From the NCBI RefSeq assembly GCF_900105125.1, contig NZ_LT629750.1, forward strand, positions 6,413,001-6,477,000: DNA of 64,000 nt, in the 5' to 3' direction. A program made the position numbers and the translations under genes. The DNA is from Bradyrhizobium canariense (GTDB lineage Bacteria > Pseudomonadota > Alphaproteobacteria > Rhizobiales > Xanthobacteraceae). The stretch's first letter is position 1. Each line of letters begins with the position of its first letter. Below the pieces are notes generated by a model, which was given only the letters and a program-made list of their open reading frames with translations, searched no databases and was not told where the DNA came from. Shown here piece by piece: positions 41,357-49,128 of this stretch.

Positions 41357-42871
41357 TCACTGGCCGTGAACATCTTGCGCCGGCATAACTGCTGGCGGCG
41401 GCTGGAATGCGTGACCGCTACTCTCCAGCAGCTGGGCAAAACGCAGCGACGTCAGATCGCCAAAGCGCGGAGCGACGATCTGCACGCCGACCGGTAGTCC
41501 GCTGTGCCCGGGGCCGATGGGCGCTATGGTCGACGGCAGACCGCACAGGCCAGAATACCCGGCCCAGAATAGCTGGGTCGTCATCGGCTGCGGGTTGCCG
41601 TTGACGGACAGCACGCGCTGCCACGGCTCACCCGATTCGTTGAGCGGGAACGCGGTAGTGGCGGCAGCCGGGCACAGCAGCACATCGTAGTCGCAAAAGA
41701 ATCGCTGCCATGCCTCCGCGAAGCGCCTGCGCGCCGCCTGCAGGAGCAGCCAGCGCCGGTGGTGCATGCCGGCGCCGACGAATTGCAGGGCCGCATAGCT
41801 GTGGTCGGTGGAATTAGGTTCCGCTCGGTCGAGCAGAGCGGCAAACGCCGTGTCGTCCGTGTAGATGGATGTGGTTGCTCGGAGCAGCAGGATATAGGTG
41901 TGCCACAGCTCGATCGCATCGATGTCGGGGCGCGCCTGCCAGCTAACCTTGGCATTCTGGCTCTCCAGCCACCGTCCGAGCGCTTCGATGGTCTCGCTCA
42001 CTTCCGCGTCGACTTCGGCAAAGGGGTGGCTGGGAAGAACGGCAACGCGGAACGTGCTCAATGCCGTATGCGCGCAGCGCGGCAAAGTCAGGTTGTAGGC
42101 CAGCGCCTCGTCCGCCTCGGGCCCGGCAATTGCCTGCAGCACGCATTCGAGGTCGTGCGCGCTGCGGGCCACCGGTCCGGCAACGTTGATGTCTTGGGCG
42201 ACAAACCCAGGGGCCGCAGTTCCGTGGCCCGTCAACGGTACGATGCCGAGACTGCTCTTGTGCGAGAACACACCGCAATAATGTGCCGGATTGCGCAGCG
42301 ACGAACCGATGTCCGAGCCGATGTCGAAAAAGCTCATACCAGCACACACGGCCGCTGCGCTACCTCCCGACGATCCGCCTGGCGTCCGGCTCGGGTCGCG
42401 CGGATTGCGGGTCGTGCCATAGAGGGCGTTGTAGGTCTGCCAGTCGCGCAGGCCGAGGGGCACGTTGGTTTTGCCGAGCAGCACAGCGCCTTGCGCCCGC
42501 AGGCGCTCGACCACAAGCGCATCCTGGCTCGCGCGATGAGTGGCGTGGGCGGGACTGCCGCAGGTAGTGGGCCATCCCTGCACGTCGAAGGATTCCTTGA
42601 TGCTGAAAGGAATGCCATCCAGCGCGCCGAGCGCGGCGTTGGCGCGCCGACGCTGGTCACTTTCGGCGGCGGCCCGGTGAGCGCCCTCGAAATTAGCCAC
42701 CACCATCGCGTTAACGGTCGCGTTCGCTGCGAGGTAGGCGCGTTCGCAAGCGTCCACCAGCTCGGCCGCGCTGGTTTGTCCGGACTGCAGCCACTGCACG
42801 GCGCGCCAGAGTGGCGCGAAGCAAAGGCTGCCCCGGCTGTCGTCAGGACAGGGCAGGTCTAAAGCATTCAA
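41357..42871 (-). CDS. Amidase (amidase-signature family)
   Basis: About 504 residues from a TTG at 42871, selected because ACAGGAGGAAAC lies seven bases upstream; a GTG at 42901 is in frame but has no such site. The Ser-cisSer-Lys triad is visible: Lys in IPFSIKESF (about 92), the TPGGSSGGSAAAV loop and the nucleophile in GSDIGSSLRNPAH (about 191). Members hydrolyse carboxamides in the cytoplasm. A TTGTATAC-type palindrome 39 bases upstream ties it to the diiron-oxygenase regulon. It is followed by the MFS gene. Confidence 0.86.
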   Translation of the reverse strand: MNALDLPCPDDSRGSLCFAPLWRAVQWLQSGQTSAAELVDACERAYLAANATVNAMVVANFEGAHRAAAESDQRRRANAALGALDGIPFSIKESFDVQGWPTTCGSPAHATHRASQDALVVERLRAQGAVLLGKTNVPLGLRDWQTYNALYGTTRNPRDPSRTPGGSSGGSAAAVCAGMSFFDIGSDIGSSLRNPAHYCGVFSHKSSLGIVPLTGHGTAAPGFVAQDINVAGPVARSAHDLECVLQAIAGPEADEALAYNLTLPRCAHTALSTFRVAVLPSHPFAEVDAEVSETIEALGRWLESQNAKVSWQARPDIDAIELWHTYILLLRATTSIYTDDTAFAALLDRAEPNSTDHSYAALQFVGAGMHHRRWLLLQAARRRFAEAWQRFFCDYDVLLCPAAATTAFPLNESGEPWQRVLSVNGNPQPMTTQLFWAGYSGLCGLPSTIAPIGPGHSGLPVGVQIVAPRFGDLTSLRFAQLLESSGHAFQPPPAVMPAQDVHGQ

Positions 42872-42909
42872 GCAGTTTCCTCCTGTAGCTGATGAGGACA
42901 CGCCGCTGG

Positions 42910-42928
42910 ATTGTATACTACATACAAT
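42910..42928. promoter_or_regulatory. TTGTATAC-type operator before the amidase-MFS operon
   Basis: ATTGTAT-ACTAC-ATACAAT is a perfect inverted repeat (7+5+7) that also contains TTGTATAC, the core of the sites at 32961 and 33079. It lies just upstream of the amidase ribosome-binding site. Confidence 0.6.
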
Positions 42929-43162
42929 AATATCACGCGCAATACGCGATATTTGCTAGAAATAATGAAATATCATGGTTCCAAAGAAGAATACAGTAGA
43001 CAATCCTAGCTGCCCAACCAACCTGCATCGTCGCTTGGGGCAGCTGCTTGCCACCGAGGTGGGGGGTGGCATGATACATGCGCGTCACCATCCTACGCGG
43101 CCGGACGATAGCGAAAACGAGTAGGAGCGAGGCTACCGATCGAAGAGGCAGATGGGCGTAGA
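42929..43162. other. Intergenic region with stem-loop, no gene recognised
   Basis: No coding segment is recognisable. AGCTGCCCAA at 43008-43017 and TTGGGGCAGCT at 43035-43045 can pair, with one extra G. The second copy of the 23-bp repeat (43093-43115) lies here. Confidence 0.5.
43093..43115 (+). repeat. 23-bp direct repeat, copy 2
   Basis: Same as 39633-39655 except for one base (GACGATAGC instead of GACGGTAGC). It lies between the amidase operon and the IS5-type transposase tail. Confidence 0.6.
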
Positions 43163-43264
43163 CTAGGGCGCGAACTCATTAGCACGCAACCAAATGCGGA
43201 TTGATGCAAGCTCGACGAACGCTAGATAGTTGGCTGCGAGTTTGTCGTATCGGGTTGCGACACG
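43163..43264 (-). pseudogene. IS5-family transposase C-terminal fragment
   Basis: The minus strand encodes RVATRYDKLAANYLAFVELA followed by SIRIWLRANEFAP and a stop. This is the usual C-terminus of IS5-family (IS427/IS1031-like) DDE transposases in Rhizobiales. Everything upstream, including the catalytic residues, is missing, and the sequence switches directly into the integrase remnant. Confidence 0.8.
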
Positions 43265-43490
43265 CCGACATCCTAATGCAGCGTGGGGCTCCTATGTGGG
43301 AAGCAGCAGGGTTTTTGGGCATGAGCGAAAAGACCCTTCGGGACACCCACGGTCACCATCACCCGGCCCATTTGCGCGGTGCTGCAGACGATATGGGCTC
43401 GCGTCCAGAGTCGAAAAAGGTAGCGTTGGTTGTTTCGTTGGTTGAGGAAAAAGCCAAGCGGGCAGGAGCGCCAAAAACCCCTGCAAATAT
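43258..43490 (+). pseudogene. Tyrosine recombinase (integrase) C-terminal remnant
   Basis: The frame encodes LMQRGAPMWEAAGFLGMSEK followed by TLRDTHGHHHPAHLRGAAD, the C-terminal block of phage-type tyrosine recombinases. The catalytic tyrosine before GHHHP is replaced by His (codon 43348-43350), and the box I/II region is absent because the fragment begins at the IS junction. The frame runs into the neighbouring tRNA gene, as happens with integrases encoded at a tRNA attachment site. Confidence 0.75.
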
Positions 43491-43566
43491 TGGTGGGCCC
43501 GGCAGGACTCGAACCTGCAACCAGACCGTTATGAGCGGCCGGCTCTAACCATTGAGCTACAGGCCC
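43491..43566 (-). tRNA. tRNA with anticodon CAU, probably tRNA-Ile2
   Basis: 76 nt with CCA encoded. All arms fold: acceptor GGGCCTG/CGGGCCC, D-arm GCTC-AATGGTTA-GAGC, anticodon loop CTCATAA, T-arm GCAGG-TTCGAGT-CCTGC. CAU could be Met or the lysidine-modified Ile2. The eight-base D-loop and the overall pattern are closer to Ile2 than to elongator Met, and initiator features (mismatch at 1:72) are absent. Its 3' end adjoins an integrase remnant, the usual layout of a tRNA-integrated island. Confidence 0.88.
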
Positions 43567-43657
43567 CGCCGCAAGCTGCCGCGGAAAGCGGCTCAGCAAC
43601 GGTGCTGCCCCCCTTACAATGTGGCAGGCGATCCGGCAATGCCGCGACGCAGATTCT

Positions 43658-43746
43658 GTCATGCCCGGGCTCGACCCGGGCATCCATCAGTCTCCCAAAG
43701 ATCTCTCGCCAGGGAGATGGATTGCCGGGGCAGGCCCGGCAATGAC
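43658..43746. repeat. Inverted-repeat intergenic element (MITE/REP-like)
   Basis: GTCATGCCCGGGCTCGACCC at the left and GCCGGGGCAGGCCCGGCAAT before GAC at the right are imperfect inverted ends. Each end forms a small hairpin itself (CATCCATC and GATGGATTG flank the core). This is a common intergenic element type in Bradyrhizobium. Confidence 0.65.
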
Positions 43747-43759
43747 GAGGTGCTTTTCC

Positions 43760-44740
43760 TCAATCCACCGAAACGCCGGCGAATTCGACCACTTTGCGCC
43801 ATTTCTCGGTTTCGTCCGAAAGCAGCTTCCCGAACTCTGCCGGCGTCATCGGCTTGGGAATGCCGCCGACTTCGGTCAACCGCGCCACCAGCTTGGGGTC
43901 TTTCAAGGCTTCGTTGACCGCCTTGTTGAGGATGTCGACGATCTCCGGTGGCGTGCCCTTCGGCGCGGAGATGCCGTAGAAGCCGACCGATTCGAATCCG
44001 GGCACGGTTTCGGCAATCGCCGGAACATCGGGCACACCCGGCCAACGCTGCGGCGAGGTGACGCCGAGCGCGCGCACGGTGCCGGCACGTGATTGTTCCA
44101 GCGCCGACGGCAGATTGTCGAAGATCAGCTGCACCTTGTTGGAAATGATGTCGGGAAATGCGATGGCCGAGCCGCGATAGGGCACATGCACCATCTCGAC
44201 ATGGGTCATCGCCTTGAACAATTCGCCGGACATGTGCACCGACGTACCGTAACCGGAAGATGCATAGGACACCTTGCCCGGATTGGCCTTGCAGTAGTCG
44301 ATGAACTCCTGAACGTTTTTGACCGGCAGCGCATTCGACACCACGAGCATATTGGCCAGTTGCATGATGCTCGCGACCGGCACGGTGTCGCGGATGAAAT
44401 CATAGGACAGATGTTTGTAGAGCGAGGTGCTGATGGCGTTGTTGGGGGCGTCGAACAATATCGTGTAGCCGTCCGGCGGCGAGTTGATCGCGGCCGCGGC
44501 TGCGATATTGCCGCCGGAGCCAGCACGGTTCTCCACCACGAATTGCTGGCCGAAATGTTCCGACAGCCACTGGCTCATGATCCGCGCCACGATGTCGACC
44601 GGGCCGCCGGCGGCAAAGCCGATCAGCCAGCGCACGGGGCGGTTCGGATAGTCTGACGCGGCGGATGACGGCGCGATGCCTGCCGCAAGGCTTGAAAGGC
44701 AAACCAGACCGAATAAAGCCGCGCGTAAAAATCCAACCAT
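43760..44740 (-). CDS. Tripartite tricarboxylate transporter receptor (TctC/Bug family)
   Basis: 326 residues from the ATG at 44740 (MVGFLRAALFG), preceded by GGGGGCGGAA. Signal peptide ending SSAASD, then the Bug signature YPNRPVRWLIGFAAGGPVDI and the later GYGTSVHMSGELFKA and HVPYRGSAIAFPDI blocks. Bug proteins are periplasmic receptors for carboxylates. No TctA/TctB genes are near, as is frequent for orphan Bug proteins. It diverges from a TAXI-type receptor gene. Confidence 0.9.
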   Translation of the reverse strand: MVGFLRAALFGLVCLSSLAAGIAPSSAASDYPNRPVRWLIGFAAGGPVDIVARIMSQWLSEHFGQQFVVENRAGSGGNIAAAAAINSPPDGYTILFDAPNNAISTSLYKHLSYDFIRDTVPVASIMQLANMLVVSNALPVKNVQEFIDYCKANPGKVSYASSGYGTSVHMSGELFKAMTHVEMVHVPYRGSAIAFPDIISNKVQLIFDNLPSALEQSRAGTVRALGVTSPQRWPGVPDVPAIAETVPGFESVGFYGISAPKGTPPEIVDILNKAVNEALKDPKLVARLTEVGGIPKPMTPAEFGKLLSDETEKWRKVVEFAGVSVD

Positions 44741-44861
44741 TTCCGCCCCCGATATTTTGTTGTCGTTATCGCTTAAACCCATGCTTTCATAAAATCGCGG
44801 GCTTGCCTACAACGTCGGCGCGACCATTCGCCATCCCGGCGGAACGATAGCTGAGGCCGAC

Positions 44862-45827
44862 ATGAAGATTGCTCATATTGTTTGCGTTGCAACGGCGTTG
44901 ATCGCTACAAGCGTCGCGGCGCAGGACGGAGGCAAGACCATTTCAAAGACCACCATTAATTTCGGGACAGCGACGCCGGGCGGCGGCTTCCCACTTTACG
45001 GCAACGCTTTTGCCGCGGTCATGAATGACGCCGATCCGACCCTGTCGATCGAGCCGCGCAACACCAAGGGCAGCAACGAGAACATTCCGCTGCTGGAGGC
45101 GGGCACGATCGATATCGCTACTGTCGCGGGAGAGCCTTCCTATGAGGCATTCATGGGGATCGGCCGGCCGCGTACCCACCTGAAGATCTTGACCGCGATG
45201 TATTCCAGCCCCGGCATGTTCGTGGTGCGGGCCGACAGCCCGTACAAGACCATTCGGGATCTCGTCGGCCAGCCGATTGCGTTCGGCGCCAAGGGCTCCG
45301 GCCTTCCGATCCTGTCGCGCTACATGCTCGATGGGCTCGGATTGAAGCAGGATGAGGATTTCAAATCTGTTTATCTCGACCACGCCGGCGATGGACCGGC
45401 GATGGTGCTGGACGGTCGGGTCGCCGCGTTGTGGGGCGCCGGTGTCGGCTGGCCCGGCTTTACCGCGATCGCGACAAGCCCCGGCGGCGCCAGGTTCATC
45501 GCGCCGGATGCCGACGAGATCGCGCGCATCAGAGCCAAGCACTCGTTTCTCAAGCCGCTGACGATCGCGGCCGGCAGCTATCCGAACCAGAACGCGGCGA
45601 TCAACTCGGTCGGCTCCTGGAGTTTTATTCTGGTGCGCGAGAGCCTGCCGGATGACGTCGCCTATCGCCTGGCAAAGACGCTGCATGCTTCTGAGGCCAC
45701 GTTCTGCAAGAAGCTCGCGCAGGCCTGTGAAACCACAGCGGCGAACACCGTCGCTGCCGCGCCGGAAACCGATCTGATCCATCCCGGCGTGCTGCGCTAT
45801 TTCCGCGAGATCGGGGTGGTGAAGTAG
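44862..45827 (+). CDS. TAXI-family TRAP transporter solute receptor
   Basis: 321 residues with a signal peptide ending SVAAQ. The TAXI (NMT1-like) blocks are INFGTATPGGGFPLYGNAF, IEPRNTKGSNENIPLLEAG, and a GKGSGLPILSRYML-like helix. Such periplasmic receptors serve TRAP carriers of unknown or carboxylate substrates. No TRAP membrane subunits are encoded nearby. It is followed within 20 bp by a MoeA-like gene, so it may be cotranscribed with the molybdenum-cofactor cluster; a link to formate or oxyanion uptake is speculative. Confidence 0.85.
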   Translation: MKIAHIVCVATALIATSVAAQDGGKTISKTTINFGTATPGGGFPLYGNAFAAVMNDADPTLSIEPRNTKGSNENIPLLEAGTIDIATVAGEPSYEAFMGIGRPRTHLKILTAMYSSPGMFVVRADSPYKTIRDLVGQPIAFGAKGSGLPILSRYMLDGLGLKQDEDFKSVYLDHAGDGPAMVLDGRVAALWGAGVGWPGFTAIATSPGGARFIAPDADEIARIRAKHSFLKPLTIAAGSYPNQNAAINSVGSWSFILVRESLPDDVAYRLAKTLHASEATFCKKLAQACETTAANTVAAAPETDLIHPGVLRYFREIGVVK

Positions 45828-45845
45828 GGGAGGTGCCGGCGGCGA

Positions 45846-47003
45846 ATGGTTGCCAAGCGGACGATACGTGGTCCACCATCGCGCATGACCTCAACCCAGC
45901 GTCTGCCGGCTTCGCTTACGCCACTCGACGCGGCCCTCGCCGCGTTGCTGCATGGCCTTATGCCCGTCAGGCCGATTGAATTGCCGCTCGCGGAGGCATT
46001 GGGCTGCATTGCCGCCGATAGTCCGCCGTTGAAAGCCTCTCCGCCGCATGATGTCGCAATTTCCGATGGCTGGGCGCTGCGTTCCCGCGACCTCGTTGGT
46101 GCGTCCTCCTATACGCCGCTGCCGCTGGCGATCGCGCCGGTCTGGGTCGAGGCCGGTGACGCGATCCCGGAGGGATGCGACTGCGTGGTCGATGCCGATT
46201 CCGTCGATCAGACGGGTGCGCTGATTCAGGTGCTGGCGGAAGCGATCCCAGGGCAGGGCGTTCGCCGGAGCGGCGGCGATATCGCCGAGGGAAGCTTTGT
46301 CGCGGTCGGGCAGCGCATTCACCCGCTCGATCTGTTGATCGCGTGCGGGGCAGGATTGGACAAATTGAACGTGCGCCGCCCGCGTCTGCGCGTTGTCAAT
46401 ATTCCTGCGGCCTCAGGCTCGACGATGACGACGGAGCTGATCTGCGAAACCGCGCGTGCAACTGGCGTGGAAGTGATCCTCGCTGAGGCCGCGTCGCGCG
46501 ATGCGTCATCGATCGCCAAGGCGTTCGATATCGACGCATGCGATTTGCTCGTTACGACCGGCGGCAGCGGCGTCGGCCGCACTGATGCTGCGGTCGTCGC
46601 GCTAGCGAAGCATGGCGAAGTCGTCGCCCATGGCATCGCGCTGGCGCCGGGCCGGACCGCTGCCATCGGCCGGATCGGAAAAATCCCGGTCGTGGTGCTG
46701 CCGGGTGCGCCGGATCAGGCACTTGCGGCATGGTGGACTCTTGTTGTCCCGGCATTGGACCGATTGTCCGGACGCGCGAGGCGGCAGCCGATGTCGCTGC
46801 CGCTGGCCCGCAAGATGGCTTCAACCGTCGGTATTACCGAAATCGTTCTACTGGAAAGGCAACGAGATCTCTGGATGCCGCTGGCCGTGGGCGAACTGTC
46901 GCTTGAGATGATCGCCCGCGCCGATGCCTGGCTCGTCATCCCCGCGGGCTCCGAAGGGTTTGCTGCGGGCGCCGCAGTTGATGCCTATATGTTGCGGGAA
47001 TGA
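45846..47003 (+). CDS. MoeA-like molybdopterin-binding protein
   Basis: 385 residues from the ATG at 45846 (an ATG at 45885 is possible). The MoeA layout is recognisable but divergent: PLAEALGCIAADSPPL, AISDGWALRSRDL (compare FDRSNVDGFAVRS in MoeA), LLVTTGGSGVGRTDAAV and KIPVVVLPGAPDQAL. MoeA inserts molybdenum into adenylylated molybdopterin. The altered PP-NVDGYA loop suggests a changed or regulatory role. Its stop overlaps the start of the next gene, a MoeA fusion protein, by four bases. Confidence 0.82.
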   Translation: MVAKRTIRGPPSRMTSTQRLPASLTPLDAALAALLHGLMPVRPIELPLAEALGCIAADSPPLKASPPHDVAISDGWALRSRDLVGASSYTPLPLAIAPVWVEAGDAIPEGCDCVVDADSVDQTGALIQVLAEAIPGQGVRRSGGDIAEGSFVAVGQRIHPLDLLIACGAGLDKLNVRRPRLRVVNIPAASGSTMTTELICETARATGVEVILAEAASRDASSIAKAFDIDACDLLVTTGGSGVGRTDAAVVALAKHGEVVAHGIALAPGRTAAIGRIGKIPVVVLPGAPDQALAAWWTLVVPALDRLSGRARRQPMSLPLARKMASTVGITEIVLLERQRDLWMPLAVGELSLEMIARADAWLVIPAGSEGFAAGAAVDAYMLRE

Positions 47004-48961
47004 GTTCCAAAATGGCCCATACGCCCCTGCCGAGCGCCCGCGACAGCATGGAACAGGATCAGTTCCTCACGATCCTGTCGCGCGAAGATGCGCTGGCGCG
47101 GTTTGAGGCGGCTTTGTTTCCGCGCGCGCTGCCGAGCGAGCGCCGGTCGCTCGCCGGTGCGCTCGGCTGCGCGCTCGCCGAAGACATCGTGGCGCCGATC
47201 GACGTGCCCCCGTTCGATCGTTCCAACGTCGACGGTTTTGCAGTGCGCTCCGCTGACCTTTCTTCAGTGAGCGAGGCGGCGCCGGTTCGCCTCAAGCTGA
47301 ACGACGAAGTGATTGCCTGCGGCATCGCGCCGGAAAAGCCGGTGCTGTCGGGAACCGCCACGTCCATCGCGACCGGCGGTCCGGTGCCGCGTGGCGCCGA
47401 CGCCATCGTGATGGTTGAGCACACGCAGCCGACAGGTCCTCGCGCGATCGAGGTTCGCCGCGCCGCGTCGCCCGGACAATTCGTTTCCTATGCGGGTTCC
47501 GACATCGCCCGCGGCGAGGCGCTGCTGCGCGCCGGTACCCTGATCGGCTCGCGCGAGATCGGCATGTTGGCTGCCTGCGGCATCGAGCGGGTTTCGGTGG
47601 TGCGACGTCCGCGCGTCGCCGTCATCTCCACCGGCGACGAACTGGTTCAACCGGGCCAGCCGCTGCGGCCGGCTGCGATCTACGACACCAATGGCGCGAT
47701 CGTCACCGCGGCGATTACCGAGAATGGCGGCGATGCGACGTTTTTAGGCGCCATTCCCGATAACGAGCAGCAGCTTGAATCCGCGATGCGCAAGGCGCTG
47801 GCAAATAGCGACATGCTGGTGCTCTCAGGCGGCACGTCCAAGGGCGCGGGCGATGTCTCCCACCGCATCATCGCGCGGCTCGGAAAACCCGGCATCATCG
47901 CCCATGGCGTCGCGCTGAAGCCGGGCAAGCCGCTGTGTCTTGCGGTCTGCGATGGCAAGCCGGTGATCATCCTGCCGGGATTTCCGACCTCGGCGATGTT
48001 CACCTTCCACGACATGATCGTGCCGGTGCTGCGGCGGATGGCGGGCCTGCCGCCGCGTTCGGACGCGAAAGTCGCGGCGAAAATTCCGGTGCGGATCGCG
48101 TCCGAACTCGGCCGCACCGAATTCGTCATGGTGTCGCTGGTCGAAGGCGCAGATGGCCTGATCGCCTATCCCACCGGCAAGGGCTCAGGCGCGATCACGT
48201 CGTTCGCGCAAGCCGATGGTTTTCTGAAGATCGATGCGCTGGCCGACCAGATGCCGGCGGGATCTGAGACCGAGGTAACGCTGTTCACGCCGCATGTGCG
48301 GGTGCCCGATCTCGTGATCGTCGGCAGCCATTGCACCGGGCTCGATCTGGTGACGGCGCCGCTGGCGCGCGCCGGGCTTGTCGTGCGCTCGATCGCGGTC
48401 GGCAGCCTTGGCGGGCTCGCCGCGGCCAAGCGCGGCGAATGCGATTTCGCACCGATCCATCTGTTCGATGAGAAATCGGAAACTTACAACACGCCATTCC
48501 TCAGCGAGGGGCTCGAACTGGTGGTTGGCTGGCGGCGGATGCAGGGCATTGTGTTTCGCCAGGACGACAAGCGTTTCGAAGGCTTGAGCGCGCAGGACGC
48601 GGTGCGTGCGGCGCTGGCCGATCCAGCCTGCATCATGGTCAACCGCAACCAGGGCGCGGGCACCCGCATCCTGATCGATCGCCTGCTTGGCGAGGCGCGG
48701 CCCGATGGCTACTGGAACCAGCCGCGCTCGCATAACGCGGTCGCCGCCGCTGTCGCGCAGCATCGCGCCGACTGGGGCATGACGATTGCGCCGGTCGCGC
48801 ACGCGACGGGCTTGGGCTTCATTCCGCTGGCGGAAGAGCATTATGATTTCGCGCTGGTGAAGGCGCGCAAGCAGCGCCCGGCGGTGCAGGCGTTTCTGGA
48901 TGCGCTCGCGTCAGATGAAAGCCGCGCGGCGCTGGCGCGGGCGGGTTTCAGGCCGGCGTAA
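47000..48961 (+). CDS. MoeA fused to a periplasmic-binding-protein-like domain
   Basis: 653 residues. Residues 1-430 are MoeA-like: FDRSNVDGFAVRSADLSS, GTATSIATGGPVPRGADAIV, LSGGTSKGAGDVSHRI and PVIILPGFPTSAMF. Residues 440-650 form a second domain beginning IVGSHCTGLDLVTAPLARAG, with VGSLGGLAAAKRGECDFAP, NRNQGAGTRILIDRLLG and HNAVAAAVAQHRADWGMTI. This is the PBP-like domain (molybdate/tungstate-sensing-like, also seen next to ModE-type HTH) fused to MoeA in some bacteria and archaea. Such proteins may couple oxyanion binding to cofactor insertion. Full-length in frame, overlapping the previous gene. Confidence 0.85.
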   Translation: MSSKMAHTPLPSARDSMEQDQFLTILSREDALARFEAALFPRALPSERRSLAGALGCALAEDIVAPIDVPPFDRSNVDGFAVRSADLSSVSEAAPVRLKLNDEVIACGIAPEKPVLSGTATSIATGGPVPRGADAIVMVEHTQPTGPRAIEVRRAASPGQFVSYAGSDIARGEALLRAGTLIGSREIGMLAACGIERVSVVRRPRVAVISTGDELVQPGQPLRPAAIYDTNGAIVTAAITENGGDATFLGAIPDNEQQLESAMRKALANSDMLVLSGGTSKGAGDVSHRIIARLGKPGIIAHGVALKPGKPLCLAVCDGKPVIILPGFPTSAMFTFHDMIVPVLRRMAGLPPRSDAKVAAKIPVRIASELGRTEFVMVSLVEGADGLIAYPTGKGSGAITSFAQADGFLKIDALADQMPAGSETEVTLFTPHVRVPDLVIVGSHCTGLDLVTAPLARAGLVVRSIAVGSLGGLAAAKRGECDFAPIHLFDEKSETYNTPFLSEGLELVVGWRRMQGIVFRQDDKRFEGLSAQDAVRAALADPACIMVNRNQGAGTRILIDRLLGEARPDGYWNQPRSHNAVAAAVAQHRADWGMTIAPVAHATGLGFIPLAEEHYDFALVKARKQRPAVQAFLDALASDESRAALARAGFRPA

Positions 48962-48982
48962 TTTGGTTGTCACCTCCGCGAG

Positions 48983-49106
48983 TCGTCCCGGCGAACGCCG
49001 GGACCCCATAACCACCGGTCATCATCGTTGAATGAGATCTAGCGACCTGCACTTCCTTAAGTCGAAATGTCACGGCGTATGGGTCCCGGCTCAAGGCCGG
49101 GACGAC
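48983..49106. repeat. Inverted-repeat element between convergent genes
   Basis: GTCGTCCCGGCGAACGCCGG followed by GACCCCATA at the left and TATGGGTCCCGGC followed by CGGGACGAC at the right are inverted copies flanking about 65 bases. Each end is itself a GC-rich hairpin, so it may act as terminator for both the MoeA-fusion gene and mobA. Bradyrhizobium-type MITE/REP element. Confidence 0.7.
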
Positions 49107-49128
49107 ACTGAAAAGTATGGGGCGGGCC

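Noticed and set aside
43201..43548. Functional integrase gene of 115 codons
   Set aside because: It starts inside an IS5 transposase fragment on the other strand, lacks the catalytic Tyr and ends inside the tRNA gene.
43491..43566. Initiator or elongator tRNA-Met
   Set aside because: The anticodon CAU allows it, but the 1:72 pair is normal (not initiator) and the short D-loop is closer to tRNA-Ile2; left as probable Ile2.
43658..43746. A small RNA gene suggested by strong secondary structure
   Set aside because: The structure matches a dispersed inverted-repeat element; no promoter is seen.
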